This document shows positions 1 through 10,374 of a stretch of 50,912 nt of DNA, piece by piece. The notes under the pieces are model-generated. The model was given only the letters and a program-made list of their open reading frames with translations. It was not told the origin of the DNA and made no database searches. A program made the position numbers and the translations under genes. Origin of the DNA: Muricoccus nepalensis (GTDB lineage Bacteria > Pseudomonadota > Alphaproteobacteria > Acetobacterales > Acetobacteraceae); contig NZ_RCZP01000038.1 of NCBI RefSeq assembly GCF_006438825.1, positions 1-50,912 of the forward strand, given 5' to 3'. The stretch's first letter is position 1; the number at the start of each line of letters is the position of its first letter.

Positions 1-254
1 CCGGCGGCAGCCCGGCGGGCGCCGCGCCCGCGCCCAATGGCGGGGCCAACGGCGGCAACAGCCCCGCGAGCGGAGGCAACAGCCCCGCGAGCGCGGCGCC
101 CGGCGGCGCGAACCAGGGCCGCGCCCAGGGCGCCCCCGACGGCGCCGGCGCCTCGCCGCCCGGCGCGCCCGCCGCCCCCGCCACCGGCAGCCCTGGCACC
201 AGCCAGCCCGCCGCCGCCAACCCGCCCGCCAGCCAGTCCGGCACGGCCCGCTAG
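1..254 (+). CDS. C-terminal tail of a probable RND efflux adaptor subunit (partial)
   Basis: The window opens inside a plus-strand frame (codons starting at position 3) that ends with TAG at 252-254. Its last 83 residues are almost entirely Gly, Ala, Ser, Pro and Asn, with no folded-domain motif. The stop lies 18 nt before the start of an RND pump gene, and in such operons the gene just upstream is normally the periplasmic membrane-fusion adaptor (AcrA/MexA family), whose C-terminus is often a disordered tail. The assignment therefore rests on position and not on a visible domain. A 21-bp tandem duplication lies inside this tail. Confidence 0.5.
   Translation, partial: GGSPAGAAPAPNGGANGGNSPASGGNSPASAAPGGANQGRAQGAPDGAGASPPGAPAAPATGSPGTSQPAAANPPASQSGTAR
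51..92 (+). repeat. 21-bp tandem duplication in the adaptor tail
   Basis: Two direct copies of a 21-bp unit (51-71 and 72-92) differ at one base (GGC versus GGA at the second codon position block). They encode the repeated heptapeptide GGNSPAS in the low-complexity tail. The repeat keeps the reading frame, so copy-number change would only lengthen or shorten the tail. Confidence 0.8.
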
Positions 255-272
255 AGAGCCGGGTAGAGAACC

Positions 273-3200
273 ATGATCTCCGGCACCTTCGTCGACCGCC
301 CGCGGCTCGCGATCGTCATCGCGATCCTGACCCTCATCGCGGGCGCGATTTCGATGCTCCGCATCCCCGTCTCGCAGTTCCCGAACATCGTGCCCCCCCA
401 GGTCTCCGTCACCGCGCGCTACCCCGGCGCCTCCGCGGCCGTGGTGGAATCGACCGTCGGCCAGGCGCTGGAAGGGCAGATCAACGGCGTCGACCGCATG
501 ATCTACATGCGCTCGAACTCCGCCAACGACGGCACCTACACGCTCAACGTCTCCTTCTCCCTCGGCACCGACCCGGACCTCGCGACCGTCAACGTCAACA
601 ACCGCGTCCAGGCGGCGCTCGCCCGCCTCCCCCAGGAGGTCCAGCGCACGGGCGTCGTCGTCCGCAAGCAGTCCTCCGCCGTCCTCATGTTCGGCTTCGT
701 CTACTCCACGACGAACCTCGACCCGCTCTTCCTGTCGAACTACTTCACCATCAACATGCTCGACGACCTCGCCCGCGTGGGGGGCGTCGGCCAGGTGAAC
801 GTCTTCGGCGCGCAGGACTACTCCATGCGCATCTGGTTCGAGACGGACCGCCTCATCTCGCTCAACATGACGCCGCAGGACGTCATCGCGGCCATCCAGG
901 CGCAGAACGTCCAGGCCGCCGTCGGGCGCCTCGGCGGCCGCCCCATCGGCGACGACCAGTCCTTCCAGATCAACCTCGAGACCAAGGGCCGCCTCACCAC
1001 CCCCGAGGAATTCGGCAACATCGTCGTCCGCGCCAACCAGGACGGCTCGGTGCTCCGCGTGCGCGACGTCGCCCGCGTCGAGCTCGGCGCGGCCAACATG
1101 GACACCGAGAACCGCTTCAACGGCCAGCCCGCCATCGCCTTCGGCGTCTACCTCGCGCCGGGCGCCAACGCCGTCTCCGTCTCCACCGCCATGAAGCAGC
1201 AGCTCGAGCAGCTCAAGACCCGCTTCCCGGCCGGCGTGGACTACACCGTCTTCTACGACAGCTCGGACTTCGTGAACGAGACCATCCACGAGGTCATCAA
1301 GACGCTGCTCGAGGCCTTCGCCCTCGTCGTCATCGTCGTCTACCTCTTCCTCGGCTCCTGGCGCGCGACCATCATCCCGACCATCGCCGTCCCGGTCTCC
1401 CTCGTCGGCGCCTTCATCGTCCTCCTCGGCCTCGGCTACTCCGCCAACACCGTCTCGCTGCTGGCCATGGTGCTCGCCATCGGCATCGTGGTCGACGACG
1501 CCATCGTCGTCGTCGAGAACGTCGAGCGCGTGATGGCCGACCACCCGGAGATGACGCCCAAGGAGGCCACCAAGAAGGCGATGGACGAGATCACCGCGCC
1601 GATCATCGCCATCACCCTCGTCCTCCTCTCGGTCTTCGTCCCCATCGCCTTCATCCCGGGCCTCTCGGGCGAGCTGTTCCGCCAGTTCGCGGTGACGATC
1701 TCCGCCGCCATGGTCATCTCGGCCATCAACGCGCTCACCCTCTCCCCGGCGCTCTGCGGCATCATCCTCAAGCCCCACCACGGGCCCCGCCGCGGCCCCA
1801 TCGGCTACGTGCTGCGCGGCATCGACTGGACGCGGGACTGCTACGCCGGCGGCGTGCGCCGCTTGGTCCGCGTCTCCTTCCTCTCCCTCCTGCTGACCGC
1901 GGGCTTCGGCTTCGGCATCTGGTCCATCAGCAAGATCACGCCGACGGGCTTCCTCCCCCAGGAGGACCAGGGCGCCTTCTTCGTCCAGGCCCAGCTGCCA
2001 CCCGGCGCCAGCGTCTCCCGCACGCGCGAGGTGGTGCGCCAGATCGAGGAGATCGTCCGCCCCATCCCCTCCGTGCAGGGCACGCTCGGCATCGTCGGCT
2101 TCTCGCTCATCGACGGCGGCGCGCAGTCCAACTCCGCCTTCATGGTCATCCGCATGAAGCCCTTCGCGGACCGGGAAGGCGTGGCCAACTCCGTCCAGGC
2201 CGCCATCGGGCGCGTCTTCGGCACCACCCAGGGCATCCGCACCGCCAACGTCTTCGCCTTCAACCTGCCCCCCATCATCGGCCTCGGCACCGGCGGCGGC
2301 TTCGAGTACATCCTGCAGGACTACGAGGGGCGCGACATCAACGCGCTGGGCGCCGCCATGCTCGGCCTCATCGTGCCCGCCAACCAGGACCCGAACCTGA
2401 CGGCGGTCTTCTCCACCTTCGCCGCCAACAACCCCTCCCTCTACCTGGAGGTCGACCGCGACAAGGCGCAGGCGCTCGGCGTCCCCATCGCCAACATCTT
2501 CTCCACCCTCCAGGCGGCGCTCGGCGGCATCTACGTCAACGACTTCAACCTCTACGGCCGCGTCTGGCAGGTGAACATCCAGGCCGAGGCCGCCGACCGC
2601 AACGACGTCGACGACATCTGGCGCATCCAGATCCGCAGCAACTCCGGCGAGATGGTGCCGCTGCGCGCGCTGGCCGACCTGCGCACCACCCTCGGCCCGC
2701 AGACGATCTTCCGCTACAACAACTACCGCGCCATCTCGATCAACGGCGCCCCCAAGCCCGGCATCTCCTCGGGCCAGGCGCTCGCCGCCATGGAGGCGCT
2801 GTCCAACCGCGTGCTCCCCAACGGCTACGGCTACGCCTGGACCGGCACCGCCTACCAGGAGAAGCTCGCCACGGGGCAGACGGCCTACATCCTCGCGCTC
2901 GCCGTCCTCTTCGCCTACCTCTTCCTCGTCGCCCTCTACGAGAGCTGGACGATCCCCATCCCCGTCCTCCTCTCCATCGCGGTCGGCGTGCTCGGCTCCT
3001 TCGTGGCCATCCTCCTCGCCAAGCTCTCGCTCGACATCTACGCCCAGATCGGCCTCGTCGTGCTCATCGCGCTGGCCGCCAAGAACGGCATCCTGATCAT
3101 CGAGTTCGCGAAGGAGGCGCGCGAGCGCGGCATGCCCATCCGCGAGGCCGCGGCCGAGGGCGCGCGGCTGCGGTTCCGCGCGGTGATGATGACCTCGATC

Positions 3201-3434
3201 GCCTTCGTCCTCGGCCTCGTGCCCCTCATCACCGCCGAGGGCGCGGCCGCCGTCTCCCGCCGCGCGGTGGGCACGCCGGTCTTCGGCGGCATGCTCGCGG
3301 CCTCGCTCATCGGCATCTTCATGATCCCGATGCTCTACGTCGTCTTCCAGTCGACGCGGGAGCGCGTGAAGGGCTGGTTCGGCCACCGCCCGCGCGAGGC
3401 GGCGGCGACCCCCGCCCGCAGCCCCGCGGAGTAG
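273..3434 (+). CDS. RND (HAE1 family) efflux pump permease subunit
   Basis: This 1053-residue protein is the inner-membrane, proton-driven component of a tripartite drug or hydrophobe exporter of the AcrB/MexB type. Its length matches the family. The N-terminus starts with the typical [10 protein letters not shown] segment followed by the first membrane helix and a periplasmic porter domain beginning [13 protein letters not shown]. The transmembrane proton relay is intact: Asp408-Asp409 in [18 protein letters not shown], and Lys937 in [15 protein letters not shown], equivalent to AcrB D407/D408/K940. The ATG at 273 follows the stop of the probable adaptor gene by 18 nt, so the two are presumably co-transcribed. 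No outer-membrane factor gene follows; a strong hairpin lies just downstream instead. The substrate cannot be told from sequence. Confidence 0.95.
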   Translation: MISGTFVDRPRLAIVIAILTLIAGAISMLRIPVSQFPNIVPPQVSVTARYPGASAAVVESTVGQALEGQINGVDRMIYMRSNSANDGTYTLNVSFSLGTDPDLATVNVNNRVQAALARLPQEVQRTGVVVRKQSSAVLMFGFVYSTTNLDPLFLSNYFTINMLDDLARVGGVGQVNVFGAQDYSMRIWFETDRLISLNMTPQDVIAAIQAQNVQAAVGRLGGRPIGDDQSFQINLETKGRLTTPEEFGNIVVRANQDGSVLRVRDVARVELGAANMDTENRFNGQPAIAFGVYLAPGANAVSVSTAMKQQLEQLKTRFPAGVDYTVFYDSSDFVNETIHEVIKTLLEAFALVVIVVYLFLGSWRATIIPTIAVPVSLVGAFIVLLGLGYSANTVSLLAMVLAIGIVVDDAIVVVENVERVMADHPEMTPKEATKKAMDEITAPIIAITLVLLSVFVPIAFIPGLSGELFRQFAVTISAAMVISAINALTLSPALCGIILKPHHGPRRGPIGYVLRGIDWTRDCYAGGVRRLVRVSFLSLLLTAGFGFGIWSISKITPTGFLPQEDQGAFFVQAQLPPGASVSRTREVVRQIEEIVRPIPSVQGTLGIVGFSLIDGGAQSNSAFMVIRMKPFADREGVANSVQAAIGRVFGTTQGIRTANVFAFNLPPIIGLGTGGGFEYILQDYEGRDINALGAAMLGLIVPANQDPNLTAVFSTFAANNPSLYLEVDRDKAQALGVPIANIFSTLQAALGGIYVNDFNLYGRVWQVNIQAEAADRNDVDDIWRIQIRSNSGEMVPLRALADLRTTLGPQTIFRYNNYRAISINGAPKPGISSGQALAAMEALSNRVLPNGYGYAWTGTAYQEKLATGQTAYILALAVLFAYLFLVALYESWTIPIPVLLSIAVGVLGSFVAILLAKLSLDIYAQIGLVVLIALAAKNGILIIEFAKEARERGMPIREAAAEGARLRFRAVMMTSIAFVLGLVPLITAEGAAAVSRRAVGTPVFGGMLAASLIGIFMIPMLYVVFQSTRERVKGWFGHRPREAAATPARSPAE

Positions 3435-3440
3435 CGCGTC

Positions 3441-3475
3441 GCCGGGCCGGCCTCCCCCCGGAGGCCCGGCCCGGC
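3441..3475 (+). terminator. GC-rich hairpin downstream of the RND operon
   Basis: A 15-bp stem (left arm 3441-3455, right arm 3460-3475 with one bulged C at 3467) closes a CCCC loop 7 nt after the RND stop codon. There is no T-run, which is common for terminators in genomes this GC-rich. It fits an end of the adaptor/pump operon. Confidence 0.6.
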
Positions 3476-3591
3476 CGCCCCGCCAGGGCGCCCCCGGCCC
3501 GAACCAGGCCGCGCCGCCGGGGTGGCCCCCTTCCCGAGCCCCCGTCCCATCGCACATGATCCCCCGAACACCGCATCAGGAGGATCGCATC

Positions 3592-5931
<2,340 letters not shown>

Positions 5932-5940
5932 CCCCGAACG

Positions 5941-5979
5941 AGGGGCGCCGCTCCCGGATCCCCGGGGGGCGGCGCCCCT
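5941..5979. terminator. Bidirectional terminator-like hairpin between convergent genes
   Basis: A perfect 11-bp inverted repeat (AGGGGCGCCGC at 5941-5951 and its complement at 5969-5979) with a GC-rich interior lies between the CoxL-like gene and the oppositely oriented DUF2939 gene. Its symmetry and position suit termination from both sides. Confidence 0.6.
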
Positions 5980-5983
5980 CCCC

Positions 5984-6634
5984 TCAGCGCGCCGCCACCT
6001 GCATCCCCCCGGACGCGGCGGCCGGCGCGCCGAGGAAGCGCATCGCCGTCACCCTGAACCCGTCCCCGCCCCAGGCGAGGTCGAAGGACACCCCCGAGGC
6101 CTCGTCCGGCGGCCCGTATTCCAGCCGGAAGGCCGCGAGCCCGAGCGGCCGCGCCGAGCGGAGGTGGGAGAGCGCGACCGGGCTCCCCTCGCCCCGACCG
6201 CCCCGCGCCCGCAGCGCCAGCCAGGCCGAGACCGCCTCCGGCCGCTCCCAGGAATCCGCCATCCGCTCCGCCATGCCCGAGAGGAAGCGCCGCGCGCCCG
6301 CGCCCCCCTCCTCCGGCACCTCCGCCCGCAGCGCGTCCCGAAGGCTCGCCAGCGCCGGCCCGGCGTCGAACTGCTCCATCAGCCCCGGCGCGTCCCCCCG
6401 GCCGAGCGGCGCCGAGAGCCGCGCCGCCAGCACCCAGGGAAGCGCCAGCCAGAGGCCGAGCAGCAGCAGCCCCGCCGCCAGCCCCGCCGCCACCGGCACC
6501 AGCATCCGCCCCCGCCGCCCCGCCCGGGCCAGCACCGCCGCCTCCCGCGGCCGCTCCGGCGCGCGCTGCGCCTGGCGGGCATCGTAGTCGGCCCAGACCT
6601 CGTCCCAGGCATCGGCCCGCTGCGCGGCGTTCAT
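5984..6634 (-). CDS. DUF2939-like membrane-anchored protein
   Basis: This 216-residue protein has a charged cytoplasmic N-terminus of about 43 residues rich in Arg and Ala, one hydrophobic segment around residues 44-66, and an extracytoplasmic C-terminal domain. The segment just after the helix (ARLSAPLGRGDAPGLMEQFDAGPALASLRDALRAEV) resembles DUF2939 proteins, in which a short helical motif is followed by a small beta domain of unknown role. The assignment is from pattern memory and is moderate. The gene converges on the CoxL-like gene. Its start codon lies 6 nt from a 22-bp dyad (6640-6661) that could be an operator or leader hairpin. Confidence 0.6.
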   Translation of the reverse strand: MNAAQRADAWDEVWADYDARQAQRAPERPREAAVLARAGRRGRMLVPVAAGLAAGLLLLGLWLALPWVLAARLSAPLGRGDAPGLMEQFDAGPALASLRDALRAEVPEEGGAGARRFLSGMAERMADSWERPEAVSAWLALRARGGRGEGSPVALSHLRSARPLGLAAFRLEYGPPDEASGVSFDLAWGGDGFRVTAMRFLGAPAAASGGMQVAAR

Positions 6635-6639
6635 GGCAT

Positions 6640-6661
6640 CTGTCCCATCAAACCGGGACAG
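6640..6661. promoter_or_regulatory. Perfect 7-bp dyad just upstream of the DUF2939 gene
   Basis: CTGTCCC (6640-6646) and GGGACAG (6655-6661) form a perfect inverted repeat with an 8-nt centre, ending 6 nt upstream of the minus-strand ATG at 6634. It could be a repressor site or a hairpin occluding the ribosome binding site. No regulator gene adjoins it. Confidence 0.4.
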
Positions 6662-6709
6662 GTACCGTTATTCGGCCCTCGTCCCTGTTTTTGAGACTGG
6701 ACCCACGTA

Positions 6710-6743
6710 TCTCACCAGCGCGTTAATGTCGCGCACGGTGAGA
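6710..6743. promoter_or_regulatory. Interrupted hairpin in the AT-richer gap between DUF2939 and the Mce operon
   Basis: TCTCACC (6710-6716) pairs with GGTGAGA (6737-6743) and an inner GCGCG (6718-6722) pairs with CGCGC (6730-6734), around a TTAATGT loop. On the minus strand it lies downstream of the lipoprotein gene and about 75 nt upstream of the DUF2939 gene. It may terminate the Mce operon or act in the leader of the next gene. Confidence 0.4.
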
Positions 6744-6775
6744 CAACAACAAAACCGTGATACGCCGTCGCGCCC

Positions 6776-6807
6776 GCCGGAAGGGCCGCCTGCCGGAAGG
6801 GCCGCCC
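6776..6807. repeat. 16-bp tandem repeat at the end of the Mce operon
   Basis: Two direct copies of GCCGGAAGGGCCGCCT (the second ending in C) at 6776-6791 and 6792-6807 sit 5 nt beyond the stop codon of the lipoprotein gene. No coding function is apparent. Confidence 0.7.
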
Positions 6808-6811
6808 GTCC

Positions 6812-7426
6812 TCAGGCGAGGCGGGACAGCTCCGCCTCCAGCCGCCCCAGCGCGACGCCGAGCGCCGCCACCATCCCCGCCGCCTGCGCGTCCGGCCCAA
6901 GCGGCCGGTCCGGCGGCACCGGCGCCGTGCCCTGCACGCTGAACTGCGCCACCACCCGCGTGCCGAACTGGCTCGTCTCGCGCATCAGCACCGCGCTCAT
7001 CGCCGCCACCGCCACCCCGCGCCCGAGGTCGACGTGCAGCGCCAGCAGCTCGCTCTCCATCACCAGGTCCGCGTTCCCCCGCGTCCCCGGCGCCAGCACG
7101 GCCGCGAAGGCGCCGGCGTCCACCAGCCAGCGCCGCAGCGCGGCCTCCGCCGCCTCGGCCGGGGGCGCGGTCCACTCCGCGTAGTACTCCACCGCCTCCG
7201 TCCCGTCCGCCCGGATGGAGCGGAGCCCCCGCCCGTCCAGCCCCGGCGCCGCCCGCGTCAGCCGCATGAGGATGGTCTTCGTCCCCCGCCGCCGCGCGAC
7301 CCCCGCCGGCCGCACGGGGGCGAGCAGGTAGCGCCGCGGCTCCACGTAGGCCGGGCTGATCACCGAGCACCCGCCCAGCCCGAGGAGCGCCATCCCCGGC
7401 ACCGCCAGAAGACCCCGTCGCCGCAT
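6812..7426 (-). CDS. ABC-type transport auxiliary lipoprotein (PqiC-like) of the Mce system
   Basis: This 204-residue protein starts with a short lipoprotein signal ending in the lipobox LGGC, with the modified cysteine at residue 20. The body follows the pattern of the ABC transport auxiliary lipoproteins: RYLLAPVRP near the N-terminus, a central YYAEWTAPPAEAAEAALRRWL region, and ESELLALHVDL. Such proteins sit in the outer membrane and partner an inner-membrane MCE protein to carry lipid across the periplasm. The ATG at 7426 overlaps the TGA of the MCE gene as TGATG, which argues for this start over the GTG one codon earlier and for translational coupling. It is the last gene of the operon. 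Confidence 0.8.
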   Translation of the reverse strand: MRRRGLLAVPGMALLGLGGCSVISPAYVEPRRYLLAPVRPAGVARRRGTKTILMRLTRAAPGLDGRGLRSIRADGTEAVEYYAEWTAPPAEAAEAALRRWLVDAGAFAAVLAPGTRGNADLVMESELLALHVDLGRGVAVAAMSAVLMRETSQFGTRVVAQFSVQGTAPVPPDRPLGPDAQAAGMVAALGVALGRLEAELSRLA

Positions 7427-8454
7427 CACCGCCTCCCCCTCGCCCAGTCCGGCACCGGCGGCGCCGGCGCCAGCAGCGACGCCGCCGGCGCCCGCCGCAA
7501 CCCGTCCGTCGTCTCCCGCAGGCTGCCCGAGGCCGCCCGCAGGTCCCGCAGCGTCGGCGCCAGGTCGCCGTTGATGTCGCCCACCGTGTTCGTGACCGAC
7601 CGCGCCGCCGCCTCCACCTGCGCGACGGCCGCCGGCAGCCGCTGCATGCCCTGCTGCAGCCGCTCCATCGCCGCGCTCGCGTTGCGCAGCGTCCCCCGCA
7701 CCTCCGGCCCCGCGAGCAGCCCGCGCGCCTCGGCGATCGTGCCGCGCAGCTCCGTCGACAGCTCCGGCAGGTTGAGGTCGGCCACCGTCCGCTGCAGCGT
7801 CGCCAGCGTCTCCGTCGCCGCCTGCGCCGTGCGGGCGAGGTCCCCCTCGTTCACCTGCCGCCGCAGGTCCGCCAGCAGGCCGGACATGTCGCCCAGGATC
7901 TGCTCGATCGGCAGGTCGCTCACCCGCTGCGCCAGCGCCTCGGCCACCGAGGTCACCTGCGCCACCGTGCTCGGGATGGAGGGGATGACCGCGTACTCCG
8001 CCGTCCAGGGCGGCACCTCCGCGGGGAAGCGGTCCTTGTCCACGAAGTCGAGCTCGATGTAGCCCACCCCCGTGATGCCCGTCGTCGCCAGCCGCGCGCG
8101 CAGCCCGTTGTCGACGGCCTGCTGCACGTCCGGCGTGTCGCGCAGCCGCGTCAGGTCGAGCGCGAAGCGCACGATGACGCGCTGGTAGGCCGCGGTGAAG
8201 TTGTCCTTCGGCGGCGGGTAGGAGGTCGCGACGAGGTTGATCTCCGTCACCTGCCCGAGCTGCACGCCGCGGAACCGCACGGCGGCGCCGACATCCATCC
8301 CCGTCACGCTCTCGCGCACGTAGGTCTCGAAGGTCTGCGTCTTCCGCCCGAGCTTGCCCGCCGTGAAGAAGAGGACGAAGGCGAGCCCGAGCGCGAGGCC
8401 GACCAGGATGAGGACGCCGACGCGAAGGTAGAGCCGCCGGGACTGCGCGGGCAT
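7426..8454 (-). CDS. MCE-domain substrate-binding protein (MlaD family)
   Basis: This 342-residue protein has one N-terminal membrane anchor (about residues 8-30), then an MCE domain that includes GMDVGAAVRFRGVQLGQV (roughly residues 38-120), then about 200 residues of predicted helix. The long helical tail makes it much bigger than E. coli MlaD (about 183 residues); in longer MCE proteins such helices form a periplasmic needle or channel. It should be a ring subunit bound to the permease and ATPase encoded upstream. Its start ATG (8454) overlaps the TGA of the ATPase gene as TGATG. The C-terminal 20 residues are Pro/Ala-rich and probably disordered. Confidence 0.9.
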   Translation of the reverse strand: MPAQSRRLYLRVGVLILVGLALGLAFVLFFTAGKLGRKTQTFETYVRESVTGMDVGAAVRFRGVQLGQVTEINLVATSYPPPKDNFTAAYQRVIVRFALDLTRLRDTPDVQQAVDNGLRARLATTGITGVGYIELDFVDKDRFPAEVPPWTAEYAVIPSIPSTVAQVTSVAEALAQRVSDLPIEQILGDMSGLLADLRRQVNEGDLARTAQAATETLATLQRTVADLNLPELSTELRGTIAEARGLLAGPEVRGTLRNASAAMERLQQGMQRLPAAVAQVEAAARSVTNTVGDINGDLAPTLRDLRAASGSLRETTDGLRRAPAASLLAPAPPVPDWARGRR

Positions 8455-9251
8455 CAGGCCACCTCGCGCCGGAAGAAGCGCCGCACCGTGTCGTTCGGCG
8501 GCTCGTCCCGCAGGCGCCGCGGGTCGCCCTCGGCGATCATCCCCTGCGCCTCCTTGTCGAGCATGATGCAGCGGTCCCCGATCGCGAGGATCGACTGCAG
8601 CTCATGCGTCACCACGACGAAGGTCGTGCCGAGGTCGCGCGCCAGGTCCTTGATCAATTCGTCCAGCCCCGCCGAGGTCACGGGGTCCAGCCCCGCGCTC
8701 GGCTCGTCGAGAAACAGGATCGGCGGGTCGAGCGCCATGGCGCGCGCGATCCCCGCCCGCTTGGCCATGCCGCCCGAGATCTCCGCCGGCAGCCGCGCCT
8801 CCGCGTCCGACAGCCCGACCAGCCCGAGCTTCACCCGCGCCACGCTCTCGCGCGCCTCGCGCGGCAGGTCGGTATGGGCCTCGAGCGGCAGCATCACGTT
8901 CTCCAGCAGCGTCATCGAGCCGAACAGCGCGCCCGACTGCCACATCACGCCGAGTCGGCGCAGCAGGTTCCGCCGTGCCTCCCCCGTGGCGCTCGCAAGA
9001 TGCCCGCCGAGGATCGTCACCTCCCCCGCGGTCGGCTCGAGGAGGCCGATCATCAGCTTCAGCAGCGTCGACTTGCCGCAGCCCGAGCCGCCGAGGATGA
9101 CGAAGACCTCCCCCCGCGCGACGTCGAAGCTCACCTCCCGGAACAGCGTGCGCCCGCCGAAGCCCATGGCGACGCCCCGCACCTCGATCACCGCCTCGCC
9201 CGCCCCCTGCCCGGCCCCGGCGCGCGCGCCCCTCTCCATCACCGCGCTCAT
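8454..9251 (-). CDS. Mce/Mla-type ABC transporter ATP-binding protein (MlaF family)
   Basis: This 265-residue ATPase energises the lipid transporter formed with the permease and MCE protein. The Walker A motif GGSGCGKST has its lysine at residue 60. The ABC signature is ISGGMAKRAG, the degenerate form typical of MlaF/Mkl ATPases, where M-x-K-R replaces the usual Q-x-Q-R. Walker B with the catalytic glutamate is ILFLDEPSAGLD, and the switch histidine is in VVVTHEL. The ATG at 9251 overlaps the permease TGA (TGATG); two GTG codons just upstream could also initiate but lie inside the permease gene. About 20 Gly/Ala-rich residues precede the core domain. Confidence 0.93.
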   Translation of the reverse strand: MSAVMERGARAGAGQGAGEAVIEVRGVAMGFGGRTLFREVSFDVARGEVFVILGGSGCGKSTLLKLMIGLLEPTAGEVTILGGHLASATGEARRNLLRRLGVMWQSGALFGSMTLLENVMLPLEAHTDLPREARESVARVKLGLVGLSDAEARLPAEISGGMAKRAGIARAMALDPPILFLDEPSAGLDPVTSAGLDELIKDLARDLGTTFVVVTHELQSILAIGDRCIMLDKEAQGMIAEGDPRRLRDEPPNDTVRRFFRREVA

Positions 9252-10363
9252 CACCACCCCAGCCGGAAGAACAGCACCGCGAAGATGCCGTCGAGAACCA
9301 CCAGCGCCACGATCCCGCCCACCACGGCCGAGGTCGCGGCGTCGCCCACCGCCCGCGGCCCGCTGCCGGCCGAGAGCCCGGCCCGGCAGCCCAGCCCCGC
9401 GATCACCAGCCCGAAGACCGCGGCCTTGCCGAGCCCGCCGACGAGGTCCCCGAGGTTCACCCCCACCTGCAGCTGGTTCAGCACGAGCCGCACGGGAAAG
9501 CCGAGGCTCAGCATCACGCCCCCCATCCCCACCAGTCCCGCGAGGTCCATCAGCAGCGCGAGCACCGGCATCGCCACCGTCGCGGCCACCAGGCGCGGCA
9601 GCACCAGCAGCACCATGGGGTCGATCCCCATGATCCGCAGCGCGCTCACCTCCTCGTTCACCGTCATCGTGCCGAGCTCCGCCGCGTAGGCCGAGCCCGT
9701 CCGCCCCGCGAGCACCACCCCCGCCAGCAGCGGCCCGAGCTCGCGCAGCAGCGACAGCCCCACCAGCCGCGGGATGAAAATCTCCGCCCCGAACTGCCGC
9801 ATCGGGATGGAGGACTGGAAGGCGAGGATCACACCGATCAGCACGCCGAGCAGCGCCACCAGCCCGAAGGCCCGCGTGCCGACCTCGTCGAGGTGCCGCA
9901 GCACGTCGGCCACCCGCAGGTCCCGCGGCCGCCGCGCGGCGTTCACCACCGTCGCCGCCGCCTCGCCGACGAAGGCGACCCCCTCGCCCGCGCTCCCGAT
10001 CCGCCCGACGCCCCAGGCGCCGACCGAGCGCACCAGCCCGAGCCGCCGCGGCGCCGCCGCCGGCTTCGCGGGCGCCCGCACCGCGCCCCGCGACCGCTCC
10101 AGCACCGCCCCCACCGCGCGCGAGGCCCCCTCCACTGGCACCCCGCCGCCCGCGGCCTCCTGGGCCGCCATCACCAGCGCCGCCCCGCTCGTGTCCAGCA
10201 CCGCGAGCCCCGAGAGGTCGATCCGCCCCGCCCCCTCGGCCGCCCGCAGCGCCTCCCGCCAGACCCGCCCGGCGGTCAGGCTCGTCAGCGCCCCGGAGAA
10301 GCGCAGCACCTCCCCCTCGCGCCGCACCGCCGGCGCGGCCGCCTCCCCGTCCGGTGTCGTCAT
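9251..10363 (-). CDS. MlaE-family ABC transporter permease with N-terminal STAS domain
   Basis: This 370-residue protein combines a STAS-like domain (about residues 18-95, with DLSGLAVLDTSGAALV) and an MlaE permease domain (about 120-370, with FIPRLVGLSLLRELGPLLAGVVLAGRTGSAYAAELG, the family hallmark, and several membrane helices). In E. coli the STAS partner MlaB is a separate protein; here it is fused, as in many alphaproteobacteria. The ATG at 10363 was chosen because the STAS pattern starts soon after it, and the frame further upstream reads over the amine oxidase gene. The gene begins 11 nt after the amine oxidase stop and overlaps the ATPase start. No mlaC-like periplasmic carrier gene is present in the cluster. 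Confidence 0.9.
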   Translation of the reverse strand: MTTPDGEAAAPAVRREGEVLRFSGALTSLTAGRVWREALRAAEGAGRIDLSGLAVLDTSGAALVMAAQEAAGGGVPVEGASRAVGAVLERSRGAVRAPAKPAAAPRRLGLVRSVGAWGVGRIGSAGEGVAFVGEAAATVVNAARRPRDLRVADVLRHLDEVGTRAFGLVALLGVLIGVILAFQSSIPMRQFGAEIFIPRLVGLSLLRELGPLLAGVVLAGRTGSAYAAELGTMTVNEEVSALRIMGIDPMVLLVLPRLVAATVAMPVLALLMDLAGLVGMGGVMLSLGFPVRLVLNQLQVGVNLGDLVGGLGKAAVFGLVIAGLGCRAGLSAGSGPRAVGDAATSAVVGGIVALVVLDGIFAVLFFRLGW

Positions 10364-10374
10364 CGCCGGGGCCG

